Shown here: one piece after another, positions 42,876 through 49,997 of the stretch
Numbering within the stretch: the first letter of the stretch is position 1
How the letters are laid out: each line of letters opens with the position of its first letter
Source: DASYKT01 sp035995185
Lineage (GTDB): Bacteria > Acidobacteriota > Blastocatellia > Pyrinomonadales > Pyrinomonadaceae
Assembly (NCBI GenBank): GCA_035995185.1
Contig: DASYKT010000027.1
Coordinates: forward strand, 1-64,000
DNA: 64,000 nt
Reading direction: 5' to 3'
Translations under genes and position numbers: made by a program
Notes under the pieces: generated by a model
The model's input: only the letters and a program-made list of their open reading frames with translations
Told to the model about the DNA's origin: nothing
Database searches by the model: none

Positions 42876-43313
42876 TCATTTCTCCAATTCGCTTATTTTT
42901 TCCACTCTTCGCTCGTGGCGGCCGCCTTCGAATTTTGCGTCGAACCAGGCCTTGACGATGTTTTTTGCTTCGTCGTCGGAAGTAAAGCGCGCCGGCAGCG
43001 CGAGCACGTTAGCATTGTTGTGTTCGCGCGCGAGCCGGGCGATGTCCGGATTCCAGGCGACGGCGGCCCGGATACCGTGGATCTTGTTCGCGGAAATTGC
43101 CATCCCCGTGCCTGAGCCGCAAAAAAGTATGCCTTCTTCGGCCTCGCCTTTAGCTACGGCTTCGCCGACCTTTTTCGCGTAATCCGGGTAATCGACCGAG
43201 TCACACGAATTTGTGCCCAGATCCTCGTATTCGACGCCTAATTCGTCCAAAAAAGGCTTTAACTTCTCTTTTTCCTCAAAACCCGCGTGGTCGGCGGCAA
43301 TAGCTATTTTCAT
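42876..43313 (-). CDS. rpiB: Ribose-5-phosphate isomerase B
   Basis: A 145-residue enzyme interconverting ribose-5-phosphate and ribulose-5-phosphate. It has IAADHAGFEEKEKL, the active-site CGSGTGMAISANK, and NNANVLALPARF. It is the first gene of the rpiB-membrane protein-glyA operon. Confidence 0.95.
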   Translation of the reverse strand: MKIAIAADHAGFEEKEKLKPFLDELGVEYEDLGTNSCDSVDYPDYAKKVGEAVAKGEAEEGILFCGSGTGMAISANKIHGIRAAVAWNPDIARLAREHNNANVLALPARFTSDDEAKNIVKAWFDAKFEGGRHERRVEKISELEK

Positions 43314-43455
43314 AAGTGAGAATTTTATCAGTGTTCAGCTAAAAAATCAGCAAAAAGCTTGCTTTGCGGGCGAGGTGTTTGCCTTTTATCCATCTTGCTC
43401 TGAAGATAAAACATAGTTAGACTATCCGCAAAAAGCCGTCTTACCGAAAATTATT

Positions 43456-44625
43456 ATGATGAGAGATCTCAAAGCCTCAATATTTAAACGTCCGTTTTCT
43501 TTAATGGGATTGTGCGTCTCGCTGATAATCGCATTGTCGATCGCCTGGGTCGGCATGAATTATCGCCGGCCTTCTTCGGAAGGATTTTCTCCGCGTGAGG
43601 CGAGCGGGCAGTCTCCTTCTTTCCGAGATGTGACCGTGAATCTTACTTCGGCAAAGCTCGATGTAAAGAAAAAATCGTTGATCGGCAAAGCACAAATAAA
43701 TGTGCGGCCCGGCAATTTTCCCGAGGCAGATGCGAGTGACGAAAAACTGAAAGAATTTAAAAAAGACCTAAATGACCTTTCATCCCTGACTCCCCTGATG
43801 CTGCGGCTTAGTCACTTTATGACAGGGGAAGAAAAAGAGGGGAGTGCGGGGTATCTATACCAGGGCGGAACCTCGAAAGCTTTAGAAATGTCGGTAGATC
43901 CCCGGACCCGGATCGAGATAAACGGTGCGGGAGATTTCGAATGGCAAGTCCAATCCCGACGGTCATCTTTCTGGTATCCGTTCGATTCCTATTTTGCCTA
44001 CGTAAATCCCAGCGTATCCTGGTATAAATTTAAAACTGAGACAGTCAATAAAGGTGCGGATAAAAAAGCCGCGGAGAAAACATCCTCCACGGAGGTGATA
44101 GATACCCTTATTTTTAATGTCGATCAGATGACCTTTGAAACGTCCGACACGAACTTGAACGTACAACTGGCGCTTAAATTCAAGGAGCATGAAAACTCTT
44201 CCTCTCCTGACAAGATGCGCTTCGATCCCTATGAATTACATTTGACCCGGCCGATTTCCTTGCAGATCACCACGATAGTAGCCATCGCTTTGATGTTTTG
44301 CTGGCTTGGATACCTTTATTTTTATGAAGATGTCGAAAAATCAGCGTCTAATCTGCTGAGTTTTTTCGTCGGCGCGCTCGCCACCCGTTCAACGCTGCTG
44401 TCCGGTATCGATTTTTCACCGGTGTTTTTGGATTATTTTATTTTGGCTTTTTCGTTGACCGCGATCGGAATAGTGATCACGCGCTGGCTCGACAAAAAAT
44501 GGGCGTCGAGCGACAAGATAAATTGTCCGTACTGCGATAGCAAAATCTCCAATAAGGCGGATTATTGTCCTAATTGCACACGAAAGATCGTAAAAAGTGA
44601 AAACGATTTGCCGGATAAGAACTAA
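43456..44625 (+). CDS. Membrane protein with C-terminal zinc ribbon (DUF4436-like)
   Basis: A 389-residue protein. One transmembrane helix lies near residue 20. A large extracytoplasmic region has SSFWYPFDSYFAY, a pattern seen in DUF4436-type proteins. About three membrane helices lie around 275-345. A C-terminal cytoplasmic zinc ribbon has C-x-x-C at CPYC and CPNC. Its topology places the ribbon inside the cell. Function is unknown. It is divergent from rpiB. Confidence 0.78.
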   Translation: MMRDLKASIFKRPFSLMGLCVSLIIALSIAWVGMNYRRPSSEGFSPREASGQSPSFRDVTVNLTSAKLDVKKKSLIGKAQINVRPGNFPEADASDEKLKEFKKDLNDLSSLTPLMLRLSHFMTGEEKEGSAGYLYQGGTSKALEMSVDPRTRIEINGAGDFEWQVQSRRSSFWYPFDSYFAYVNPSVSWYKFKTETVNKGADKKAAEKTSSTEVIDTLIFNVDQMTFETSDTNLNVQLALKFKEHENSSSPDKMRFDPYELHLTRPISLQITTIVAIALMFCWLGYLYFYEDVEKSASNLLSFFVGALATRSTLLSGIDFSPVFLDYFILAFSLTAIGIVITRWLDKKWASSDKINCPYCDSKISNKADYCPNCTRKIVKSENDLPDKN

Positions 44626-44764
44626 AAAGGATCATTCTGTGCCTGTTTCGTCAGGCATTTAATTTTGTTCTTGTGCTCCTCGATAAACCACGGATTTAGC
44701 AGCGGTAAATATTCCAACTACAATTTCAATGGAAGTTCGCCGGAATCTTTTTACGGTAACGTCA

Positions 44765-44796
44765 GCCATGAGTTATTGGAAATAATAACTCATGGC
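44765..44796. terminator. Perfect hairpin between convergent genes
   Basis: GCCATGAGTTATT and AATAACTCATGGC form 13 pairs around six bases; it lacks a clear T-run. It separates the DUF4436-like and SRPBCC genes. Confidence 0.6.
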
Positions 44797-44816
44797 CAAC
44801 ACGCAAGGGAACAGTT

Positions 44817-45281
44817 TTACACTGTTTCGGGATCGCAGGATTTCAGATCTTGCGGAAGCTCATCCAGCCGGTCGATATTTTTGATGACCGCGGGTAGCGA
44901 AGTGCGAAACATTTTCTTCCAGCCGCTGCTCATCATATAGCTGATCATCAGTCCCTTAACCCCGGTAAAGCCGGTGTGTTCCAGAGAAAGCTTGGTGCCG
45001 CCCTGCACGGGTTCGAGCAAAAATTTTAAGACCGTGTCGATCGGGCCGCCTCGCCAGCTGATCCGTAAAAGCCGCGGTTCTTGGAGTTCCAAAACCTCGC
45101 AATGAACGATCCCGTCGAAACCCGGTGCGGGCTTTGTGCGAAACTGAAATTTGTGTCCGAGCTTTGGTTCAAAATCGTTAGGCATCAGCCACTTTGCCAT
45201 CGCTTTGCCGTCGGCGACCGCCCGCCACACGCGCTCGGGCGGGTAGGGGTAGAAGGCCTCCATCTTAATATCTCGCTTCAT
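44817..45281 (-). CDS. SRPBCC (AHSA1-type) domain protein
   Basis: A 154-residue START-like domain. It has the AHSA1 pattern FYPYPPERVWRAVADGKAMA, KWLMPNDFEPKLGHKFQFRT and TKLSLEHTGF. These proteins form ligand-binding cavities. The gene overlaps the ArsR-type regulator by four bases, a very common pairing. Confidence 0.9.
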   Translation of the reverse strand: MKRDIKMEAFYPYPPERVWRAVADGKAMAKWLMPNDFEPKLGHKFQFRTKPAPGFDGIVHCEVLELQEPRLLRISWRGGPIDTVLKFLLEPVQGGTKLSLEHTGFTGVKGLMISYMMSSGWKKMFRTSLPAVIKNIDRLDELPQDLKSCDPETV

Positions 45282-45616
45282 TCGTTTTCCTCCAGATACT
45301 TGCCTAAATTGTCCAATTTTTCTTCCCAGAACCGCGTATAGTGGGCGACCCAGTCATAGACCGCTTCCAGCCGCTCGGCGCGGAGCCGGTAACGCTGCTC
45401 GCGGCCGCTGCGCCGCACTTCCACCAGCCCGACATCAAGCAAGACCCGCAAATGCTGGGAAACAGCCGGGCGAGACATCTCGAAAGGCTCGGCCAGGTTT
45501 TGCACCGAGCTTTCCCCCACCGCCAAAAGATCTAATATTTGTCTTCGCGCCGGATGCGCGATCGCCGTAAATGCGTCAATGTCCGCCTGCCGGGATGTTT
45601 TTGTTATTTGATTCAT
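45278..45616 (-). CDS. ArsR-family transcriptional regulator
   Basis: A 112-residue winged-helix repressor. It has ARRQILDLLAVGESSV, the recognition helix EMSRPAVSQHLRVL and the wing VRRSGREQRYRL. No metal-binding Cys pattern is seen, so its ligand is not a typical soft metal. It is the first gene of the operon with the SRPBCC gene, and a perfect 16-base palindrome sits inside its promoter. Confidence 0.93.
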   Translation of the reverse strand: MNQITKTSRQADIDAFTAIAHPARRQILDLLAVGESSVQNLAEPFEMSRPAVSQHLRVLLDVGLVEVRRSGREQRYRLRAERLEAVYDWVAHYTRFWEEKLDNLGKYLEENE

Positions 45617-45627
45617 AAAACACTTTC

Positions 45628-45657
45628 ATAATACGTAAGCTATAGCTTACCTGTCAA
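45628..45657 (-). promoter_or_regulatory. Promoter with operator of the ArsR-SRPBCC operon
   Basis: On the minus strand TTGACA (45652-45657), 18 bases and TATTAT (45628-45633). The palindrome GTAAGCTATAGCTTAC (45635-45650) fills the spacer, so a bound repressor would exclude polymerase. Start of transcription would lie only about three to six bases before the ATG, giving a nearly leaderless message. Confidence 0.82.
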
Positions 45658-45689
45658 GAGAAAAGTTATGAAATTATTTTGGTTCTTGT

Positions 45690-45885
45690 GTCCGCGTAGC
45701 GGACTGCAGAGAATAGCCCAGGGCTTTAGCCCTGGGTACTGATCAAATTGAAGTGCCAGCCCTGAAGGGGCGGCAGAACTTGCCGCCCCTTCAGGGCTGG
45801 CTCGGTTTGGGGGATTTCGATACCCAGGGTGGCGCTCGCTTCGCTCACTTACCCTGGGCTATTTTCTTTGGTCCCCGTTGGGGAC
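45690..45885. repeat. Cluster of five hairpin repeats
   Basis: In order: GTCCGC-GTA-GCGGAC; CCCAGGGCTTTAGCCCTGGG; a perfect 20-base-arm hairpin 45756-45800 (CCAGCCCTGAAGGGGCGGCA, loop GAACT); an ACCCAGGGT...ACCCTGGGC pair, whose outer part also matches 45712-45723; and GTCCCCGTTGGGGAC. It fills the 350-base space before the protease-TPR gene, which has no other gene. Confidence 0.85.
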
Positions 45886-45966
45886 TTTTAAGTATAGATT
45901 TCAAAACTGACTCACTACTAAACTTCCATATATCTTGCCCTAAGCAATAATCGCGGTTAGACTTAT

Positions 45967-47418
45967 ATGTTACCCATGCCTATGCGGTTCAAAAAAGGCA
46001 CAATCCTACTTGTTTTGCTCATTTCGGCTTTCGGCTGCGCGGATATCGGTGCGCAGGAACTCTTGCCCGAACTGGTCAAGCGCATCAAGCCATCGGCGGT
46101 TTCCATCGAAACATTCTCGGCCCGCGGCGAGCAGCTTTCGCGCGGGAGCGGCTTTTTTGTCGCGATCGACAAGGTCATTACCAACCGCCACGTGATCGAA
46201 AACGCCCAGCGCGTGGAGATCAGCCTGATGAATGACAAGCGCTACGTGGTGAAAGGCGTATTGGCCGTGGATGGCGAAGGCGATCTGGCGCTGCTGCAGG
46301 TAGATGTGCCAAGGGAAAATGTCAGGCCGCTTTCCATCGACAAGACGACGCCGCTCGAAGGCGAGAGCATTGTCGTCATCGGTAATCCTTACGGCCTGGA
46401 AGGTTCGGTCTCAAACGGCATCGTTTCCGCCGTGCGCGTGATACCGGGCTATGGCAAGATCATTCAGATCACGGCGCCGATCTCGCCGGGCTCCAGCGGT
46501 TCCCCGGTGGTTAATATGGCCGGTCAGGTCGTGGGCGTCGCCACGCTGCAGGCAGCCGAAGGACAAAGCCTTAATTTCGCTGTGCCCTCGGAAAGAATTT
46601 CGCAGTTAAAGATCGGCAGCCTGCAAACCTTTAATAGTCTGAACTCCGAGGCCAAGCGCAGTAAAAGAGCGGCTGCGGAAAAATTATATTCGCAGGGGCT
46701 GGGAATTTTATCGCGCGACGATTATGCCCGCGCCGTGGTGTTTTTTGAAAGGGCGACCGATACCGACCCCGATTACGCCGAGGCCTGGTACCAGGCAGGA
46801 TTTTGTTACGGGATGCTGGGCCGGCATAACGAAGCGCTGCGGTCCTCGCGCCAGGCAGCGCGGCTTCGACCCGATTGGGCGGAAACTTTTGTCAATATAG
46901 GAGCGTCGTCCTTTGCGCTGGGGCAGTTCAAAGATGCCGCCGATGCTTATAAGAATGCGACCAAACTCGACCCGGAAAACGCCGAAGCGCAATATGCGCT
47001 GGGGCTTAGTTTTAATAAACTCAACCGGACCGACGAAGAAATTCTCGCCTATAAACGCGCCGTCTCCATCAAGCCCGATCATATCAATGCCTACGATCAC
47101 CTGGGGCAGGCTTACTTTAAATTAAAGCGCTACGGTGAAGCCCTGCAAGCTTTTGAACAGGTGCGCAATTACCGGCCGGAAGCCAAGACCTTTAACTACC
47201 TGGGCGAATGTTATTTGGAGTTGGGAAGAATGAGCGAGAGCATCGACGCTTTTAATAACTCGCTCGGCAGCGATCCTGATTTTGACAAGGCCCGGTACAA
47301 TCTCGGCCGCGCTTACTTAAAGCAGGGCGACCGAGATCAGGCTGAGGTCCAATACCAGATGCTACGCAACGCCAGGTCCGACTGGGCCGACCGCCTCTAC
47401 GTTCTTATCAATCCCTAG
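45967..47418 (+). CDS. Trypsin-like serine protease fused to TPR repeats
   Basis: A 483-residue exported protein. The signal peptide ends GAQE. A protease domain has H75 (TNRHVI), D106 (EGDLALL) and S177 (PGSSGSP). About six TPR units follow from 230 to 480. It has no PDZ domain, so it differs from HtrA at 4892; the TPRs presumably present substrates or partners. Its stop is one base from the stop of the LCAT-like gene. In-frame ATGs at 45976 and 45982 are alternative starts. Confidence 0.9.
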   Translation: MLPMPMRFKKGTILLVLLISAFGCADIGAQELLPELVKRIKPSAVSIETFSARGEQLSRGSGFFVAIDKVITNRHVIENAQRVEISLMNDKRYVVKGVLAVDGEGDLALLQVDVPRENVRPLSIDKTTPLEGESIVVIGNPYGLEGSVSNGIVSAVRVIPGYGKIIQITAPISPGSSGSPVVNMAGQVVGVATLQAAEGQSLNFAVPSERISQLKIGSLQTFNSLNSEAKRSKRAAAEKLYSQGLGILSRDDYARAVVFFERATDTDPDYAEAWYQAGFCYGMLGRHNEALRSSRQAARLRPDWAETFVNIGASSFALGQFKDAADAYKNATKLDPENAEAQYALGLSFNKLNRTDEEILAYKRAVSIKPDHINAYDHLGQAYFKLKRYGEALQAFEQVRNYRPEAKTFNYLGECYLELGRMSESIDAFNNSLGSDPDFDKARYNLGRAYLKQGDRDQAEVQYQMLRNARSDWADRLYVLINP

Positions 47419-47419
47419 C

Positions 47420-48868
47420 TTATTGATCCCGGAGCAACTGTTCGAGCACGCTATCCTGAATGATCTTATTGTTCATGAGCGAGGCGTGATTCTCACAGGC
47501 AAAAAATACCGCGGCGGCATTGCCGATAGGTTTAGTCCCTTTTTCCGCGCTCGCATAAAGCCCGTCTACCATCAACGAACTTTTCGTCACCGTTCCGTCT
47601 CCGTCTTTGTAGAGCGTCTTTTTGACTTCCTTATCATCGACTTTCTCGCCGCGGGAATTGAGGAAAGAATCTCCCCGGGTCAGGGTTTTCCACGTGCTGC
47701 TGTCTTTTTCCTTGTAGACGACCGCGCCGTCCAGCGTAGGCTTGCAGTTACTGCCAAAGGTAAAAAAGAAGAGGTTCGGCGGCGGCGGCGTTTTAACCGC
47801 CAACGCGTTATGGAATTTTTTAGCGCGGCCTAACACGGCAGTGAAATAATTATCCATCTGCGACAGGGCCGTCTTACTCAGGGTAGACCGGAACCGTTCA
47901 TCAAAAGCGGCCGACCAGCCGTAGGTTTTCCAGGTGGCGGGATCGTAAATATCCAAATGCACCGGCTGCAGTTCTTCATCGTAGAAATTCAGAGAATCGC
48001 CGTGAGGTAAAAGTTCGAACAGGGCAGGGGAAGAAAGCGCGACCTCGCTATTTAAGACCCCGAGATGACGCCGGCCCGCAAAGGTAGCAAAAGTGTACCC
48101 GTTGAGCATCGTGTCGAATGCTTCCATCGCTCCGTCGTTCGGCACTCCGAAAAGACAAATGTCGTGAAAAAATTTCGTGCCTTCCCAATTGGGCCGCGGA
48201 TTATCGGTCAGGTCCGTGCGGCCGTACATCGCGGCATAACGCACAACCAGCCCGCCCATGGAATGCGCCAGGATGTCGAATTTGAGCGTGGGTTTGCCCA
48301 GCTTGCGGCGCAGCTGCTCGATCTGCTGCAGCAGTTTCGCGGCCGATTCGACATTATCGCGCCGCCAATCGTAGGCGAAAAGATAATAAGTGTCATGGTC
48401 ACCCGCCGCGCCGTCCAGGTGCGGATTTTCCCAATCGCCCCGCTTGTAACCAGCGGCCTGAAAAAAATCTACCACGCCCTGATAAACGGAGATCTTGGGG
48501 AAATATTTGATGATCTTTATTTTATCGAGCACCTGGTTGGCAACGAGTTTGTCGCGATTGGCCGAAAGGTTGGCCGACATCGGCAGGCGCATATCGTCGT
48601 CTTTGGAGCGCCGGATACTGACCCAGACATTTTCGCCGGTATCGCCATTGATAAGGCGCGAACCTAGAACCCCGGGAATAAAAATGACCGGCCGTTTTTC
48701 TTTGGCCGCTTCGGCGGTTGGTGCGGCGATCGGTGCTGTCGCAGGCGCGGGCGTCGGCGTGGCAGTTGGTTTAACCGCCGGTTTAGTTGGCGGTTTAGCA
48801 TTTTGCGCCCAGAGAGTTTGTGAAACAAAAACCAGTGAGATCAGAACAAAAAGAATGCGTTTTTTCAT
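47420..48868 (-). CDS. Secreted LCAT-like alpha/beta hydrolase
   Basis: A 482-residue exported lipase-type protein. A signal peptide ends LWAQ. A Pro/Thr/Ala-rich linker (about 23-55) follows. The hydrolase fold starts VIFIPGVLGSRL, and the nucleophile Ser is in LAHSMGGLVVRYAA. YDWRRDN is typical of lecithin:cholesterol acyltransferase relatives. Late Asp (GDGTVT) and His (ENHASLM) candidates complete the triad. It probably cleaves or transfers acyl groups of lipids outside the cytoplasm. Convergent with the protease-TPR gene. Confidence 0.85.
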   Translation of the reverse strand: MKKRILFVLISLVFVSQTLWAQNAKPPTKPAVKPTATPTPAPATAPIAAPTAEAAKEKRPVIFIPGVLGSRLINGDTGENVWVSIRRSKDDDMRLPMSANLSANRDKLVANQVLDKIKIIKYFPKISVYQGVVDFFQAAGYKRGDWENPHLDGAAGDHDTYYLFAYDWRRDNVESAAKLLQQIEQLRRKLGKPTLKFDILAHSMGGLVVRYAAMYGRTDLTDNPRPNWEGTKFFHDICLFGVPNDGAMEAFDTMLNGYTFATFAGRRHLGVLNSEVALSSPALFELLPHGDSLNFYDEELQPVHLDIYDPATWKTYGWSAAFDERFRSTLSKTALSQMDNYFTAVLGRAKKFHNALAVKTPPPPNLFFFTFGSNCKPTLDGAVVYKEKDSSTWKTLTRGDSFLNSRGEKVDDKEVKKTLYKDGDGTVTKSSLMVDGLYASAEKGTKPIGNAAAVFFACENHASLMNNKIIQDSVLEQLLRDQ

Positions 48869-48916
48869 AAATTAGTAATGACGTTAGCATCAGAAAAGCA
48901 AGAATTCAATATTTAT

Positions 48917-49038
48917 GGAACGCGAGCATCCTGCCCGCAACGGGTGCTTCCTGCGCCCGACGGCTTTTATGCCAACTCATAGATCCGGAAAGGCTAGCTT
49001 GCCTAACGGCAAGCTTTGCGGGCAGGATGCCCGCGCTC
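48917..49038. repeat. GC-rich inverted repeat with inner hairpin
   Basis: GGAACGCGAGCATCCTGCCC with a few more bases on the left is mirrored by GCGGGCAGGATGCCCGCGCT on the right, with an inner GCTTGCC-TAAC-GGCAAGC hairpin. A second stem-like unit lies at its left. Resembles the element at 39141-39226. Confidence 0.8.
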
Positions 49039-49064
49039 CACAGTTTTACCCGTCAGGATAAATA

Positions 49065-49706
49065 GTGGATAATTTAGCTTTGCTGACCATGGAAATGACC
49101 TTAGCCATTACCGGAGCTTCGGGGAGTATTTATGCTTACCGGGCGCTTCAGATGATCCATGAGAGCGGCGCGGTCGAAACGGTGAACCTGATCATGTCGG
49201 ATTCAGCCGTGACCGTGGCGCAGGTCGAGCTGGGCGTTAATTTGAAAAATGCCGATCAGAAAAAGATCAACGGGTGGCTGGGTTTGAGCGACGATTCAAA
49301 ACTGATCCGGCTGTGGCGGCTGGACAATATGGCGGCCAAGCCTTCGTCAGGATCGCACCCGCAGGCGGGAATGCTGATCATCCCATGCTCGATGGGAACG
49401 CTGGGCGCGATCGCTTCCGGGGCCGGCACGAATCTTATTCACCGCGCGGCCGACGTCACTCTAAAAGAAGGGCGCAAGCTGGTGCTCGTTCCGCGCGAAA
49501 CTCCTTACAACGCGATCCATCTGGAAAACATGCTGCGGCTGGCCCGGGCCGGCGCTCGCATTCTGCCAGCCAGCCCCGGTTTTTATCACAAGCCCCAATC
49601 GGTGGCGGAACTCGTCGATCATCTTGTCTATCGCATTCTCGATCAGTTCGGCATACCTCATTCGAAAAAAACACAATGGACCGGTGAGGAAGTTCCGCAG
49701 GATTAA
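49065..49706 (+). CDS. ubiX: Flavin prenyltransferase (UbiX type)
   Basis: A 213-residue FMN-binding protein making the prenylated flavin used by UbiD-type decarboxylases. It has the phosphate loop ITGASGSIYAYR, IIPCSMGTLGAIASGAGTNL and LVPRETPYNAIHLENMLRL. The start may be GTG at 49065 (AGGA six bases upstream) or ATG at 49089. In futalosine-pathway bacteria it serves the decarboxylation step of menaquinone synthesis. The matching ubiD-type gene is not in the window. Confidence 0.93.
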   Translation: MDNLALLTMEMTLAITGASGSIYAYRALQMIHESGAVETVNLIMSDSAVTVAQVELGVNLKNADQKKINGWLGLSDDSKLIRLWRLDNMAAKPSSGSHPQAGMLIIPCSMGTLGAIASGAGTNLIHRAADVTLKEGRKLVLVPRETPYNAIHLENMLRLARAGARILPASPGFYHKPQSVAELVDHLVYRILDQFGIPHSKKTQWTGEEVPQD

Positions 49707-49773
49707 AAAGTTCTCGTGGCATTAAAGCTTTGTTCTAAAGCGGAAAAATATCTGACAATTTCCAGGACTGTTT

Positions 49774-49910
49774 TAAATTGCCACTAGCTTTAGCTAGTGG
49801 GGTAAGGAACCTTTCTGTCTTTAAGGGCTTTAGCCCAAATAAAGAATTCGGCTAAAGCCGACTATAAAGTTGATGCTCTGTAACCACTAGCTAAAGCTAG
49901 TGGCAATTTA
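49774..49910. repeat. Nested CTTTAG palindromes in a 137-bp inverted repeat
   Basis: 27-base perfect arms (TAAATTGCCACTAGCTTTAG onward; 49884-49910 in reverse complement) each contain a nearly self-complementary CCACTAGCTTTAGCTAGTGG. Between them are GGGCTTTAGCCC (49825-49836) and CGGCTAAAGCCG (49849-49860). All four share the CTTTAG/CTAAAG core. Confidence 0.9.
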
Positions 49911-49940
49911 TACTCTAAGGCAAAGTCTCATCCAAAATAA

Positions 49941-49966
49941 AAAAGGCGGCCCGAAAGCCGCCTTTG
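49941..49966 (-). terminator. Rho-independent terminator
   Basis: AAAGGCGGC and GCCGCCTTT pair around a six-base loop, followed by TTTTTT on the minus strand, 32 bases after the stop of the secreted protein gene. Confidence 0.85.
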
Positions 49967-49997
49967 CCTTTGCGAAAAAATCGCGTTTATTTACAGT

